A stretch of 64,000 nucleotides of DNA from Trichostrongylus colubriformis (GCA_963978905.1 OZ022257.1:30643274-30707273); one strand, 5' to 3'. Positions 34,061 to 45,772 are shown, counted from the stretch's first letter. A program made the numbers and translations. The notes: generated by a model from the letters alone, not told the origin.

Positions 34061-34959
34061 GGTTAGCGATCTAAATAATCCTACCAATACCGGATTACAA
34101 ATCATGTTCTCTTGCTGAGGGTTTGGCGCTTAAGCCTTGCTGTTGGTTGATAATTCATTTATTTACCACTGCATATCACATCTGCCACTTTTCAGAAGCC
34201 CAGATAATTTACCGTTTGACAGCTTTCTCAAAAGTGATATCGGATCAGAAACCAACCCGTCGACCAGTGATCATTTGGCATTTGACTTTGGTGGTCACTA
34301 GTTGGGGAATTTGGACAATTCAGCGCTCCCTAATCTTGGGTCCATCGCCTGATTGGCGACGATTTCTCCGTCCAATGAGCCTCTAATTTTCTATATAAAT
34401 GGTATATCCTTTACCTAAACCCATGCTTATCACCTCCTGAATCCTCCTGAATGTGCACCGCTGTTTGCTTTCCCTCCCCTAATTCAGCGCTCCCTGATCT
34501 TGGCTCCGTCGCACTGATTGGTGACAATTTGTCCATTCATTGAGCCTCTAATTTTCTATATAAATGGTATATCCTTTTCCTGAACCCATGCTTATCACTT
34601 CCTGAATGTGCACCACTGTTGGAGTTTCAGATGGCTCAACGCCTAATACGCCTTGTTGTTTGTGGTGAAGCAAAAAAAATACGGTTCACTCGCTTTGCAC
34701 CAATTACAAATCTAGAACATCTCTAGCCTTGCCTATAAGATTCTGAAGAAACTGAGCTCACTAATTTGACTGGTTAGCGGTTCCAGAAAGATATAACCCG
34801 ATGCGAGGATCTATTTGTGTGCGTATTCGAGTGGACCTTTCTCACAATATTTTGAGCCATGCTTTGAAAGCCGTGTCGTGTAAGCCTCACAGTGAAGGGT
34901 TCACTAAATAGAAGCTAAAAGTCGAGATTGATATCTCCTTAGAAAGATTGAACAACATG
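34061..34959. other. Unassigned, with a 164-bp direct duplication
   Basis: CAGCGCTCCCT units start at 34321 and 34485 and both continue through TTCTATATAAATGGTATATC, giving a 164-bp direct duplication. The 87-codon frame at 34123-34386 runs into the duplication and has no domain. Confidence 0.6.
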
Positions 34960-35184
34960 TCAAAGTATAAATTTCCTTCTTATTTTAGTAGTTGTGCCAA
35001 GATAACTGAGGCGATCACTGGAAGGTCCTGCTCTCGCAAAGATTCTTTCCGTAAGTCTGATCTGGACACTCCCGATTTGAACATAACGATGTGAACACAA
35101 AACTAGGTGTGACCAGATCGCCAACAGTATCCCAGAAGCGGCCTCTTGTGGGCGGTAAAAAGCATAGATAATGTTTTTGTGCGC
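34960..35184 (-). CDS. Candidate terminal exon, unknown
   Basis: After a clear GAGCCTTTTCAG acceptor at 35185, the minus strand is open for 74 codons to a TGA. It begins AHKNIIYAFYRPQEAASG and includes a hydrophobic stretch GILLAIWSHLVLC. The other two frames are also open over most of this span, so the reading frame is not secure. The sequence just upstream (35185-35474) is open as well apart from one TAA, and contains GHLGIMYDKNQSFDEYAYIR. The block could be a decayed gene or an unrecognised element. Confidence 0.3.
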   Translation of the reverse strand, partial: AHKNIIYAFYRPQEAASGILLAIWSHLVLCSHRYVQIGSVQIRLTERIFARAGPSSDRLSYLGTTTKIRRKFIL

Positions 35185-35574
35185 CTGAAAAGGCTCGCAG
35201 CATGAAGGGGCATCGGGCTATAGCCGAGCTTATGGTATCTTATATATGCGTATTCATCAAAAGACTGGTTTTTGTCGTACATGATGCCAAGATGTCCGAT
35301 GATTTGCGGTTTTAAATGCAAGTTCATTGAGCAGACACGCGCTTATTTCATGTAAGTTTCACAAGAAATCCAGGGATCAGACGTGTATTCTGTAACATTC
35401 CGGGGGTTACGGAGAGCCTTGTTGATTTTTATGAGAATGCATATGGTTTCTACCACCATTTGAACAACAGAAAGTTCCTGAAAATCTCAAATCAGAAAAG
35501 TAGGATTAGTCTCAAGAACGAGCCTTGAAACTGACAGCCATCTTTTGAGAAAAGTTGGTGCATACAATGGTATA
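35185..35574 (-). other. Open but interrupted coding-like block
   Basis: One minus-strand frame runs from about 35474 (just after a GATTTTCAG acceptor-like site) to 35103 with a single TAA near 35342. It looks like coding sequence with one disabling stop. No family is recognised. Confidence 0.3.
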
Positions 35575-36345
35575 TCCTGGCTTTACAATCGGTTAAGTGT
35601 GTCTGTTGGTGTGTTTGTGTGTTTGTGCGGTTGACCGGAAATCCATATTATCTCGCGTGACAAAAACGGTGAGATTACGAATTTCATTTCACAACTGATA
35701 TTGCAGGTGGTAAGGGCACTCTAGCGGTGATAAATCGAAAGTGATGGCAGCTGAAGAGAGCTGATTAAGGGGCTCAAAGGCGAGTGTCGCCAAAGTGGCT
35801 TCGTGTTTCACGTTAATCATAGAGCAGTAACACTCAGAAGTTTGTTAGGTGGGACGGGGACAATAATGGTGAATAATCCAAGTTGATGACGGTCGATAGA
35901 ATCGATAAGGAGCATAGCAGGACAAATAGTGCCAAGATCGTCTCGCCTTTTGCGTGTACCTTTGAACGTTGACACTCACAGCTGTTTGGGAGGGTGGGAC
36001 GTGTACATTAATAGTGATGATGCAGATCGATAACGGTCCATAAGATTCCATTCGTGTTTCGTGTTGATCGTAGAGCGCTGCACTCATAGGTGTTTGGTGT
36101 GGTAAAACGGGGGCATTGATGGTGGCTGATCGAAGCCGAACTTCTCTTAAGACTTTTCAAGGAGCATCAGAAAGCAAATGTCTCCGAGTCCGTTTCGTTT
36201 TTCCGGCTGACAGTGGAATGTACACATCACAGGCATTGCTGGGTACAGGGATCTCAATGGTGACTCACAGGGTAAAGCCTCTGTCGAGAAATCCTCAAAG
36301 GAAGGTATCGTATTTGGTCTGGTGGGAGGGGCCGTAATGGTAGAA
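35575..36345 (+). mobile_element. R146 element, truncated copy
   Basis: It starts at a degenerate head (GGTATATCCTGGCTTTACAA), has a TGTGTTTGTG microsatellite, a partial conserved block (ATATTATCTCGCG), and about four degenerate monomers with GATAAGGAGCATAG-type markers. Confidence 0.6.
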
Positions 36346-36369
36346 GTAAGCAATGATCAATCGAATTTC

Positions 36370-36690
36370 TCAGGCTGAGGGTGTAAAGTGCAAAGGGCAA
36401 ATGAGATAAAATTGACTAGCTGGATTCAAATCCAAAACCAATATTTAACTTAAGTTAATCTCCACGTATAAATCTTGGAAGACATTCATGGGGCGACACC
36501 CCCGAATAAGAAAACAGTTTTAAGATAAGTCCTTTAGACGATATTGTAGAGAGAAGAGCGTATCAACAATGCAAGAAGGTTTACCGATTTGAAGGGCATG
36601 CTGTTTCCTAGGCCCTCTTTGAATTGTAGATTGTTCACAAGCAGCCAAGCTTCTGTAACGGAACGCGCATAACTTATGCTGCGGTGCGAG
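36370..36690 (+). repeat. Dispersed repeat X, copy 2
   Basis: This is similar to 1255-1600 in the same orientation, including GACGATATTGTAGAGAG and CATAACTTATGCTGCGGTGC. It is followed directly by RTE-like sequence. Confidence 0.6.
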
Positions 36691-36699
36691 GTCATTAGG

Positions 36700-37230
36700 T
36701 GCAGGAAATTGTTGGAAGATCTCGTCACTGCAGCGAGAAAGGTATCCTCGACATCTCGTATATCCGAACATTCTGTCTGAACAACCTCGCTGCTGCACCC
36801 GAGTTTTATACTTGATGAGACCATTGACTCATCCGAACAAGATTCTTCATTTCTCACAAAATACAAGAAGTAGATCGCCAACGTGCAGCCGCACAACCTG
36901 CAGGTGAACTAGCTTATGTACGTCGGAGCTCACGAAGCAATGCAGAGAGGCAATAAAGGAAGACCCCAGGAAAGAATGTTAGGAGAATAGCAGTGTTAGG
37001 AGAATAGGAAGGGGTTGAGGGTAGCATCGCAATGTCAGCCTATTCCGCCGATGATCAAATCATTACGACCCGTTTCCGACGTAGGGACGGTACAGTAACT
37101 GCTTTACGATGTGCAGTGAATAGGGTCATCTACAACTTCTACTGTGATCTCTTCTACAGCAATGTCCACCTGTTTAGGAGCAGTATGATGGATATGTCGT
37201 TCCATCCGTTCCCGAAACTCCCTGTTTGCC
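36700..37230 (+). pseudogene. RTE reverse-transcriptase relic
   Basis: Short readable pieces match the region between endonuclease and RT of the element at 5038-7819: an IDSSEQ-type SDHRLIR relic near 36820, EAIKEDP near 36945, and VIYNFYCDLFYSNVHL near 37117, which corresponds to FSDFFDSHVQL at about 6211. Stops and frameshifts are frequent. The end of this relic is carried into the inverted repeat that follows. Confidence 0.6.
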
Positions 37231-38573
37231 ACGAATTTTTCTTCACACCACATAATTTTATAAGTGCTAATTCAAGCTGTGACTTGTCGACATATATAGC
37301 GAAGTGCGATTACAGCACCATAACCGCAGCCTTCTCTGCACTAATCACCTAAGCACATCTATGTTACCATCGACCGCGGTGGCTTCTCTACGTACCCATC
37401 GCGCTGGTCATTGCTGACCCCTTCAACACCTGCACCTGAGTGCGAACTTTTTTTCATTACCACCCCACTGGTTGCGTATTCCTCGGCTCACGCGTGAAGG
37501 AAAATATAGAACGTACCGAGTCACCGCAGTGGGAACACGTCAACCGCAATACACCGAAACGACGTATAGCACAACGAAGATGAGTGATGTGTCCTACGTC
37601 AGTGGAACAGACGGCCAGCCATCCCTAAATAACACATTTAGTTGATAACATAAGTCAAAATCTAAGGTCCAAATGAGAGATAAGATGGATTTTCCACTAC
37701 TGCCTTAAGCTGCGTTCATACCCACTGTTTTGGGATTCTTAGCAGATTGGCGAATTAGCGTATCTGCAATTTGGAATGTTTGACAATGCCATGTACCAAA
37801 CGTCAGTCTGTTTGTATTATGGCAGATATCTCGAATCTTGAATGCGCCGATCCGCGGGAATCCAAAAGGAGGTAACGTAGAAATGCTCATTTTTCGTTCG
37901 AGACCTATTTTTCTTTCTTTTGACGCTGATAATCCAAAAACGTTTTCTTTAACGCAATTTTTGAAGACTTTTTTCATTATTCTCCAGCGCAATTTCACAT
38001 CTTGGTGGCGTAATCTTAATCTTTTCAAAGGATGGACACTTCCCAGCTTTCTGAATTCTGCACAGGGCCACCTTAAAATTTTCAGTTTTTTTATGTCTAC
38101 CACATATTAACCTATCTGATTTCCTGACTTTGAAAGTTGACATATTCACTGAACTCTTCCAATAATGATATGTTATTCAGGAATGGCTGGCCGTCTGTTC
38201 CACGAACGTAGAACAATCACTCATCTTCGGCGCGCCTTACGTCGTTTCGGTGTATTGCGATTGACGTGTTTTCACTGCAATTTCCGGTACGTCTTATATT
38301 TTCCTTCACGCGTGAGTCGAGTAGCCAAGCCGAGGAATACGCAACCAGGTGAGGTGGAGTGACAAGCGCGGGTAACATAGAGGTGCTGCTCAGGTGAATG
38401 TCGACAAGTCACACCCTGAATTAGCACTCATACAATTATGTTGTGTTAACAAAAATTTGTGGCGCAAGAAGCTTTTAGAACGGATGGAACGACATATCCA
38501 TTCTGCTTCATATCGCTCCTAGGCAGGTGGACACGGCTGCAAAAGAGATCACAGCAGAAGTCGTAGATGACCT
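37121..38573. repeat. Large inverted repeat containing RTE sequence
   Basis: The left arm (37121-37632) and right arm (38171-38573) are inverted copies sharing GGATATGTCGTTCCATCC, TTGCGTATTCCTCGGCT, CACGCGTGAAGGAAAATAT and CAGACGGCCAGCCAT. The right arm lacks about 100 bp present on the left. The 540-bp spacer has an open frame on each strand but no recognised domain. Confidence 0.75.
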
Positions 38574-38769
38574 TTCTACATCAGCGACGCTATAATCGCG
38601 GTGGAGATCACTTTCTGATTACTTGATTTCTAGCTTTCCCATGTTTTTTCACCTTTATCTAAGCCGCACCTTTGTCCACTACCTGTGTGGCTTTTCAGCT
38701 CTCTACTGCCACCAGAAGATGAACACATGACCCATAGTCGGCGACACTTTTGTCCCGGAATGGGTATTG

Positions 38770-38885
38770 GATTTTGTTTGGTTCTCTTAAAAGTTTCTTT
38801 TTGATTTTGTCACGAGTTTGGCCCCAGCGTTTCTCCCTAGGCTCTTTCCTTGATTTCGTCGATGAATCGCATTGTCACGAAGAAA
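38770..38885 (+). mobile_element. RTE 3'-tail relic
   Basis: GTCACGAGTTTGGCCCCAG and GATGAATCGCATTG match the 3' tail of the RTE element at 7862-7926. No coding sequence remains with it. Confidence 0.65.
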
Positions 38886-39281
38886 ATGATAGAAATTGTG
38901 GAAAATAAAGGGGAAAGTTGTGCGGAGGTCCCCTTTTGAGGATGGTCGTAGATTTTTGAAAATTTTCCTGGATTCCACACCTGAGTTTGTGCAGACCCAC
39001 CGTTCCTTTTCGGAGCGGGATAGCTACCACAGTGCCAGGATAACGGTAAATAGGGGTTAACTCCTCTGATGATCGACGTCAAAAGGCGATTAAATCATAG
39101 CAAGTGAACTTTGACCTATCGTAGCACATCGTTCTGCACTTTTGATCTCTACATTTGTTACCAATATTCGGAACTTCTCCTACATCTAGTACTCCACCCA
39201 AAGTTTGCATGGAGAATGAAACCGTTGCCTGGTTAGAGGCATAATGGAAGTTTCCTTCCTCCTAAGCAGAAGAAATATCAC
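38886..39281. other. Unassigned spacer
   Basis: No feature was recognised; it lies downstream of the next exon on the minus strand. Confidence 0.35.
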
Positions 39282-39451
39282 CTCTAAAAATTCTCTTTCT
39301 CCTAGGCCGAAATCATTGAAGTTCGAGAAGAAATCAATTATTTGCTCGAAAAACATGTAACCAAAAATCGCTCCTAGCAGAACAACCGAAAACGTGATGT
39401 TCAACAAACTGTATTCTTGTAAAGTGGTCCAAGATGTACAAGAAAGTAAAA
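39282..39451 (-). CDS. Candidate exon of a membrane protein
   Basis: The exon is 170 nt (two bases plus 56 codons, ending in phase 0) on the minus strand. The acceptor is TTTTCTCAATAG and the donor GAG/GTGATA. The peptide has a membrane-spanning segment (NITFSVVLLGAIFGYMFF), preceded by CTSWTTLQEYSL and followed by an acidic, Phe-rich tail. It would sit in a membrane if translated. The family is not recognised. A mariner copy lies directly upstream at 39502-40727, so it would be inside the preceding intron. Confidence 0.42.
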
Positions 39452-39501
39452 CTATTGAGAAAATAAAAAAATAGAAGGCTGTAGAAGAGGCGAGCGTTTT
39501 A

Positions 39502-40727
39502 TTGGGTTGAGTAGAAAGTCCTGACCGGTTTTTTCTATATTCTCTCTAAATTCTTAGAAGCGATGTGGTGATGCGGCAGCACCAAGGTTCGATAGAAGGT
39601 TCTCGAAGCTTCACTTGGAGACCTATATAAACACATGCGTACTGTTATGAAGTAAACATGATCTCAATCGATCAAAGCCATCTGCGGGCCATTGTCTACT
39701 ACGAGTTCCTGCAAGACCACGGATCGACGACTGCTACTGCCAATATCTGCGCTGCATTTAAGAGTAACGTCATCTCCGAATCAACGGGTCGCCGTTTGTA
39801 CTAGCGCTTCCGAAGAGGAGATATCTCCTTCGAAGACCAACCACGTTCCGGACGCCCTACTGTCGTGGACGACGAAACCCTACGCAGCGCCTTAGAAGAG
39901 GAGCCGTATGCTATCATTCGGAAATATCAACGACACTAGGATGCAGCCAAAGGACCGTAGTAGACCGCCTTCACGGCTTCGGTTACCGCAATGTGCTTTC
40001 GAGATGGATCCCACACGATCTGCGACAATCGGACAGAGCGTCGAGAATCAGCGTATGCGACTCTTTGCTTCTCCGTCCACACAGAAACAACTTGCTGAAG
40101 GACGTTGTCACTGGGGACGAGAGCTGGGTCCTTTATGTCAACGATACGCGACAACGTCAGTGGCTGCCTCACGGGGTACAGCAAGGCCCACCTACAGCAA
40201 GGCTTAAAGGTGCCCAACGCGGAAAGAAGGTCCTACTCTGTTGTACGAGTTTCTTCCTTATGGCACACAGTAACGGCTGAGATGTACGCTGCTCAGCTTC
40301 AGAAGTTGGCCGATTCCATTTGCCGGAAACGCTCCAAATGTCACAAAGTCTGCCTACTCCACGACAACGCCCGACCCCACATCGCGAAACAGAGCCGCCA
40401 GATTGCCGAACTCGGATGGGAGGTCTTACCACACCCCCCTTATTCTCCAGCCTTGGCTCCATCCGACTACCACCTGTTTCGCGCCTTGAAGCTTCATCTT
40501 CGCGAGAGGCAATTCAATGAGCAGTAGGAACTCGAAACTGAAGTCGTCCACTTCGAGTCGCAGTCGTCGCAGTTCTGGGCCAAGGGGATCGAAAAGCTGC
40601 CCGATCGCTGGACATATGTTCTAGATAATGACGGCGACTATGTAATTGATTGAGCTTGTATTGTTGTAAAAGTATGACTTTTTGAAATAAAAGTGAAATA
40701 CCGGTCAAGACTTTCTGCTCAACCTGA
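39502..40727 (+). mobile_element. Mariner element, complete length
   Basis: Terminal inverted repeats of about 28 bp contain GGTTGAG(T/C)AGAAAGTC(C/T)TGACCGG and are flanked by TA at 39500-39501 and 40728-40729. The total of 1226 bp is normal for mariner. It holds one degenerate transposase. Confidence 0.9.
39658..40653 (+). pseudogene. Mariner transposase
   Basis: This was the cut-and-paste enzyme of the element. The start MISIDQSHLRAIVYYEFLQD and the later ATANICAAFKS and RFRRGDISFEDQPRSGRP carry the paired helix-turn-helix and linker. The catalytic core shows TGDESWVLYVND (first Asp), LLHDNARPHIA (second Asp) and LPHPPYSPALAPSDYHLFRALK (last Asp). The 332-codon span fits the family. It is disabled by an in-frame TAG near 39801, another near 39937, and frameshifts that move the core into a second frame between about 39993 and 40260. 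The three catalytic positions themselves are still legible, so this is a fairly recent loss. Confidence 0.88.
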
Positions 40728-40729
40728 TA

Positions 40730-41034
40730 ATAACCGCCCGGTGGTGCGCCGCATGAGTGTCAACGGTTGCAGAAAATCCCAATTCGAGGATCCCGCCGAA
40801 TATTTTGAAAAGCGTGCATGAGGCAAGATGAACAAACCTACTGTTTGTTCGGCATGCCGTGGACGATTGTCGCGCATACGTCATAAAAGCTTCCCATGAG
40901 CGATGTTCCCGCACTTTTTCGTAGGATCCACGGACGAGCGACTATGAGGGGATGGGTGTACACATTGGCATGAATGAACTACTTCGTAACTGCTTCGCGC
41001 ATGATGTGCAAAGAAGTCTTATCTTCATTATACA
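40730..41034. other. Unassigned spacer
   Basis: No gene or repeat was recognised. Confidence 0.4.
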
Positions 41035-41410
41035 AACAACTAAGGTTTTGCGTCTGTTTGTCTGTGTATTTGTCGTAATGTCTGTCCGTCCGCAAGTGAG
41101 TGATTGTGGTTAGGGAAGGATAGGGCAAAGCAACTGGTTCAAGTCGAAAGAAATCGATGGGCGTTGGAGGATCAAAGTAAGATCATGCTATCGTATTGAT
41201 AGCACCTTCTACTCATACAAACACCTGTTTCGTACCATCGCCGTCATTCTGCGGTGCGCCGACGTCGCAATAGGTGTCGGCATACTGAGGTAGCATGCAG
41301 AATGTGAGTGAATGCAGTCTTTTTACGAATCCAGTGAGCTGTGAGATGGACGACCCAGTCAGCTATCATGATGCCAGGATCGAGAACGGATAGTGGATCC
41401 TATCATCAGT
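41035..41410 (+). repeat. Dispersed repeat D, copy 2
   Basis: It shares the CTGTCCGTCCGCAAGTGAG head and the TATCGTATTGATAGCACC and GGTGTCGGCAT body with copies 1 and 3. It is continuous where copy 3 is interrupted, so it supplies the empty-site comparison for that insertion. Confidence 0.7.
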
Positions 41411-41669
41411 GGGTGCAGTCGCAAAACTTCGACTACGATTACTAGTGGGCGGCACCCATGAAGATGTTCACCCGCATAAGTATGAATTTAATAAAACTGT
41501 AAGTGCAATGTTTGCCGAACCACATCACTGAGTAACTCTTGCCCAGATTTTTATGCGTTGTCCACTCCTCACCAGTACTAACGTGACACCTAGCTGAACC
41601 TGGTTTAACTAGGTGAGAGAATCAGAGGTCAGAAATACGCCGCTTGACTAAGCAAGTTGAGTATGCATA

Positions 41670-42316
41670 CAGGGGGTGCCAAAAAAAGTAATTTTGCGCA
41701 CGGCTCACATCTCCCAATTATACAAAACATAGGGAAACGAAAGAATTGAAAGTATTGGGGCAAAATATTTCCGAAATGTTCCTCTAAAAGCAGGAACACG
41801 CTGAGGCTCACTACTTTCATTTTCATAAAAATATTGAACCTTCAAGCGGCGCAGTGGGGCTTCAAAGCACCGACGGTATCAAGGTCCCCTAGAACAGTGG
41901 AGCTGGGTTCCATGGTATGTCTTCTGTGGGAAGCTTCCTAAGGATTGGCCCTTCGGTTCATGGAAGTCACAGAGCCCCTGCTGCTTGGACAAGGCTGCTA
42001 TGATCTGAAGTATCATTTTCATGCCCAAATCCGCCTCCGGAGGGGTTTCAGTGGTAAGGGCACGTTTTGGCTCTCGGAAAAGAAGGGCGCTGGGGACCTC
42101 AGCAAGGTTGTGAACGAGGGCGACGAAATTTCGGATTTTGCCCAGTTGAGGTGACACAACTTATTCACTCTTTCCTCCCTCCCGTTCCTGCTTGTGCAGA
42201 AGACTGCCACAGAGTATAGTGATAGAGTGAGGTCTGCTCTTGAATCTGGGGATGTAAATACCTCAACAGTGGGGTGAAAGTGGAGGAGACAAAATTACTT
42301 TTTTTGGCACCCACTG
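41670..42316. mobile_element. TIR element with TA duplication
   Basis: The ends read CAGGGGGTGCCAAAAAAAGT on the left and CAGTGGGTGCCAAAAAAAGT inverted on the right, flanked by TA (41668-41669 and 42317-42318). At 647 bp it is too short for a full transposase. The interior has an open plus frame at 41945-42154 containing LLLGQGCYDLKYHF, related to minus-strand sequence near 44830. Confidence 0.75.
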
Positions 42317-42353
42317 TATACACAACTTTTTGTGTTGGTAAGCTTATGTAATC

Positions 42354-42621
42354 TACCAGCTGGCGGGCGCACACTACTGCGCGCGATCCATGGCTATGTT
42401 GTGCAAAATGGGTTTGATCGGCACAACCACAGATTTGTATGGCTGAGTGGGAATTTTTCTTTCCTCTTCTTTCAGCTGAACTATTTATTTGGATAAAAGC
42501 TGAGAAGATGGCGTGATGAGAATGCATTTCGGTGTTATTATTCCTCAGTCGCTTTGCATCTAACCCGTTTTGCACGTCATCAACACGAATCGCGCGCAGT
42601 AGTGTTCGTGTGCCAACTGGT
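42354..42621. mobile_element. Small inverted-repeat element
   Basis: This is a second copy of the element at 22948-23218, with arms ACCAGCTGGCGGGCGCACAC and the inverse near 42580-42621, again at the 3' end of an R146 copy. Confidence 0.7.
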
Positions 42622-42810
42622 TTACATCATTGGGAGTTTGGATAGTTTAGACATCGGTAGTTTTGTATTCGATTGCATCGATAGGTAACAATTTGTTCAC
42701 TTGCTGAGCTCTAATTCCTACACATTGATGGTAGATCCATATCCCGCTTATCAACTTTTATCGTTTTCGTAAACATGTTCCATTTCGAATTTTACATAGT
42801 CTAGCGGTCG

Positions 42811-42898
42811 ATACCCAGCGTTGCTGCCAGTACCGAATTAGAGAATGATTCCGAATACCCAGCGTTGCTGCCAGTACCGAATTAGAGAATGATTCCGA
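42811..42898. repeat. Perfect 44-bp direct duplication
   Basis: ATACCCAGCGTTGCTGCCAG starts at 42811 and again at 42855, and the two units are identical across their length. Confidence 0.9.
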
Positions 42899-44459
42899 GT
42901 CAAACACTGGCTTTGCTATCACAAATATAGGTTGTATCATGATTATCAATGTAGATCGCAGTATCCAGAGACCACACCATTTTTTGGAACGCTAGCAATT
43001 CAGCGGTCGATACATCGGCCAATGATATCAGAACATAAAATATGTTCCCCCAGTGCCACTAAGCATCAGACGTCTTTGCTTAAGCGGTCATATAGTAGTA
43101 GCAAGCAATGTAAAGGATTTCATCCCATCCAATTTATAACTGTTCTTATCAGCCACTGTAAGCCGTTATCACTGAGGCTCCTGTACCCAACAGTACCACT
43201 CAGGTCCCTGTGCCCTACAATACCTGCGAATGTGAACATTCCACTGTTAGCCGCAAAAGCGTACCGGCCTTGGTGACATATTCCTCCTTACGCTCCTTAT
43301 CGAATCTTATCAACAGTTAACAATGCGGGTCACCCACAATTGATGTTCCCGTTCCATCCCGCAAAACACCTATGAGTGTCAGCGCTCTGAGGTCAACGCG
43401 AAAGACGAAACGGACTTGACGACATTTAGATTCCGACGCTCCTTATCGAATCTTATAAACCGATATCAAATTTGGATCACTCACCATTAATGTTCCCTTT
43501 CCACCCTGCTGATCACCTATGAATGTAAGCGCTCTTGGAACGACGCGAAACGCGAAACGAATATGACGACATTTGCCATTTCACGCTCCTTATCGTATCT
43601 TATCAACCGTTATCAAGTTGGCTCACCCACTATCAATGCCCCCGCCCCATCCCGCAAAACAACTATGAGTGTCAGCGATGTGGGGTCAACGCGAAAGACG
43701 AAACGGGTTCGACGACTCTAGCCTTTTTACGCTCCTTATCGGATCTTATCAACCATTATCAGTGCGGGTCAACCACCATTAATGTCACTGTCTCGAGACT
43801 CAGAACACCTATGGATATCGGCGCTCTGGGATCAATCCGAAAGGCGAAACGAATCTGACATTTGCCTTCTCATGCTTCTTATCAAATCTTATCAGACATT
43901 ATCAATTTGGATCACCCACCATTGAAGTCCGTGGTCCACCCTGCTCAACGCCTATGAGTTTTAGTGCTCCAGGATCAATGCGAAAAGCGTAACGGATTCG
44001 ACGACTCTAGCCATTTCACGCTCCTATCGCATCTTATCAACTGTCAAGTTAGCTCACCCACTATTGTTGTTCCCGCAAAACACCTATGGGTGTCAGCGCT
44101 TTACGATCATTCCGAAAGGCGAAACGACTTTGGTGACATTCGCCTTTTAAGGCTCCTTATCAGTGCGTATCAGCTGCTATCACTTTCGGTCCACCACCGC
44201 CTAGGTCCTCTTACCACCCCCTATATCATTTGTAAAATTCAGCGTCCCAGCTCTGCTGCGACGCGAAATATGAATTTCGTGACAGACAGACGGACACACA
44301 CACACACGCACAGACATACTAAGCGAATTATATAGAGTAGGATTGTCGAGTCCAAAATCAGGTTCGTTTCCTTTTTTAGACATTTTTTAGATGCTATAAG
44401 TACAATGGGATGGAACTAAAGAGTCACTTTTTTTCCTCTACTCACAACACTACATCAGT

Positions 44460-45060
44460 CCAACCTCAATGATTGTAGAGAATGACGAAGTGTTTTTACC
44501 CACAAATTCCAAAGCACACCTCACAGTATCACTTAACTCCTCAACAGTCTTCTGCATGAACAGAATGGAGAGTCCTTCCAAGAAAACATGTTGGACCACC
44601 TGGTACCGAGTTCAAGCGACCTCGAATCCTTATTTCAGCGTCCTCAATTGCAACCTTTATTAGGTCTGTCGAAACCGAGTAGTTGAGAAAATTTGTATCG
44701 GGTGTTGCCTCAAACATTACTTTTCTTCTGGATTTCCAACTCTTTCGTTTCCAAGAGCCAGATGGTGCTATCGCCATTGAAACACCTCCGAAAGCGGGGT
44801 TGGTACATGGAAAATGACATTTCAGATCATAGCAGCATTGGCCAAGCAGCAAGAGCTCAGTGACTTACCGAGAGACCCATCACAGAAATTGGATCTGCTG
44901 TTTTGAGCAGAGGTTGATGACGTGAATGTTCTAAAGCTCGATTTCGTCGACTGATGGCTCCACATTTTCATAACGATGAAAGTAGTGAGCCAAGTCTGGT
45001 ATCTGCTCATAGGGAAACACTTTGGGAATGTCTTATCCCATAATTTTTTATGGGATAAGA
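44460..45060 (-). pseudogene. Retroelement-like coding relic (possibly BEL/Pao protease region)
   Basis: The minus strand carries coding-like patches, the clearest being LLLGQCCYDLKCHF near 44850. This resembles the LLLG-x-D/Q-Y-x-D/W motif in the protease-like domain (DUF1758) of BEL/Pao elements. A related patch occurs on the plus strand at about 41970-42150. Frameshifts and stops prevent a continuous reading. A 3' GTAAGT-like site near 44865 is probably fortuitous. The BEL/Pao link is a guess from a short motif. Confidence 0.3.
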
Positions 45061-45539
45061 CACTTTCATTAGGGCTTGTTTTGTACACTTGACGGATGTG
45101 AGCCGCAGCAGAGTGAATCTTTCCTTTCTTCTGCTTCCCTCTTGAAAAAAAAACCTGCTGGGCATACATTTATCGCTCAAATTCGGAAATAGCAATGCTA
45201 ATGAACCTACAGAATGGAAAAAGCAGCTGCAATAGAGGCACAACGAATGGCTACGGAACAACTGTTGATGGCTCACACATAGCAGTAAACCACTTCCGAT
45301 CGAGGGGGATGAGGATGCCGAGTTCCAACACCTTCTCGTTGAGGCTCCACTGACAACTTTAGCTTGACATCGACATTGATGAACACCTTAAGATCCTTGG
45401 CATAGTAGGTAAGACGGATGAAAGCAAATCAAATCTGTACTCCGTACCACTTGGAGAATAATTGAGTGACTACTATTTACACATTCTCCCTCTCCTAGCG
45501 CATCTGCTTATCACTTACCTTGGAAACACTAATCCTCTA
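45061..45539. other. Unassigned stretch
   Basis: Open frames on the minus strand (45007-45276) have no recognised domain. Confidence 0.35.
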
Positions 45540-45772
45540 TTATATGAAGTGCTTGCTTTGTGTTTAGGGTTGTTTGTTTGATGTTTGCCTATCCGTCCGC
45601 ATCTGAGTACCCGTGTGAACGGATGATAGAAGAAATTGACCGCTCAAAAGGAAAACTCATAAATGCTGAGCTATCAATCTAAGGTCACGTTATCGTTGTG
45701 ATAGCACTTGCCAGCAAATTATATACCTACTTAGTACGCTCGTCGCCGTTCTGCTGTGTGCTCACTTCACAC
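45540..45772 (+). repeat. Dispersed repeat D, copy 3, left half
   Basis: It matches copies at 25605 and 41035 up to the TAA at 45773-45775. The match resumes at 47620 (GGTCGGCACAG against GGTGTCGGCAT in copy 2), so the 45776-47616 element is inserted in this repeat. Confidence 0.72.

Larger units (their letters stand above)
42340..44345 (-). mobile_element. R146 element, minus-strand copy
   Basis: Read on the minus strand it starts near 44345 (AATTCGCTTAGTATGTCTGT), has the microsatellite, the CATATTTCGCGTCGCAGC block, about eight monomers down to 43270, the shared 3' segment, and an inverted-repeat element at 42354-42621. A perfect 44-bp direct duplication lies at 42811-42898 within the 3' segment. 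Confidence 0.75.

Noticed and set aside
44864..44870. GTAAGT-like donor in the minus-strand relic
   Set aside because: The related plus-strand copy has a different sequence at that site and the surrounding block looks like retroelement coding.
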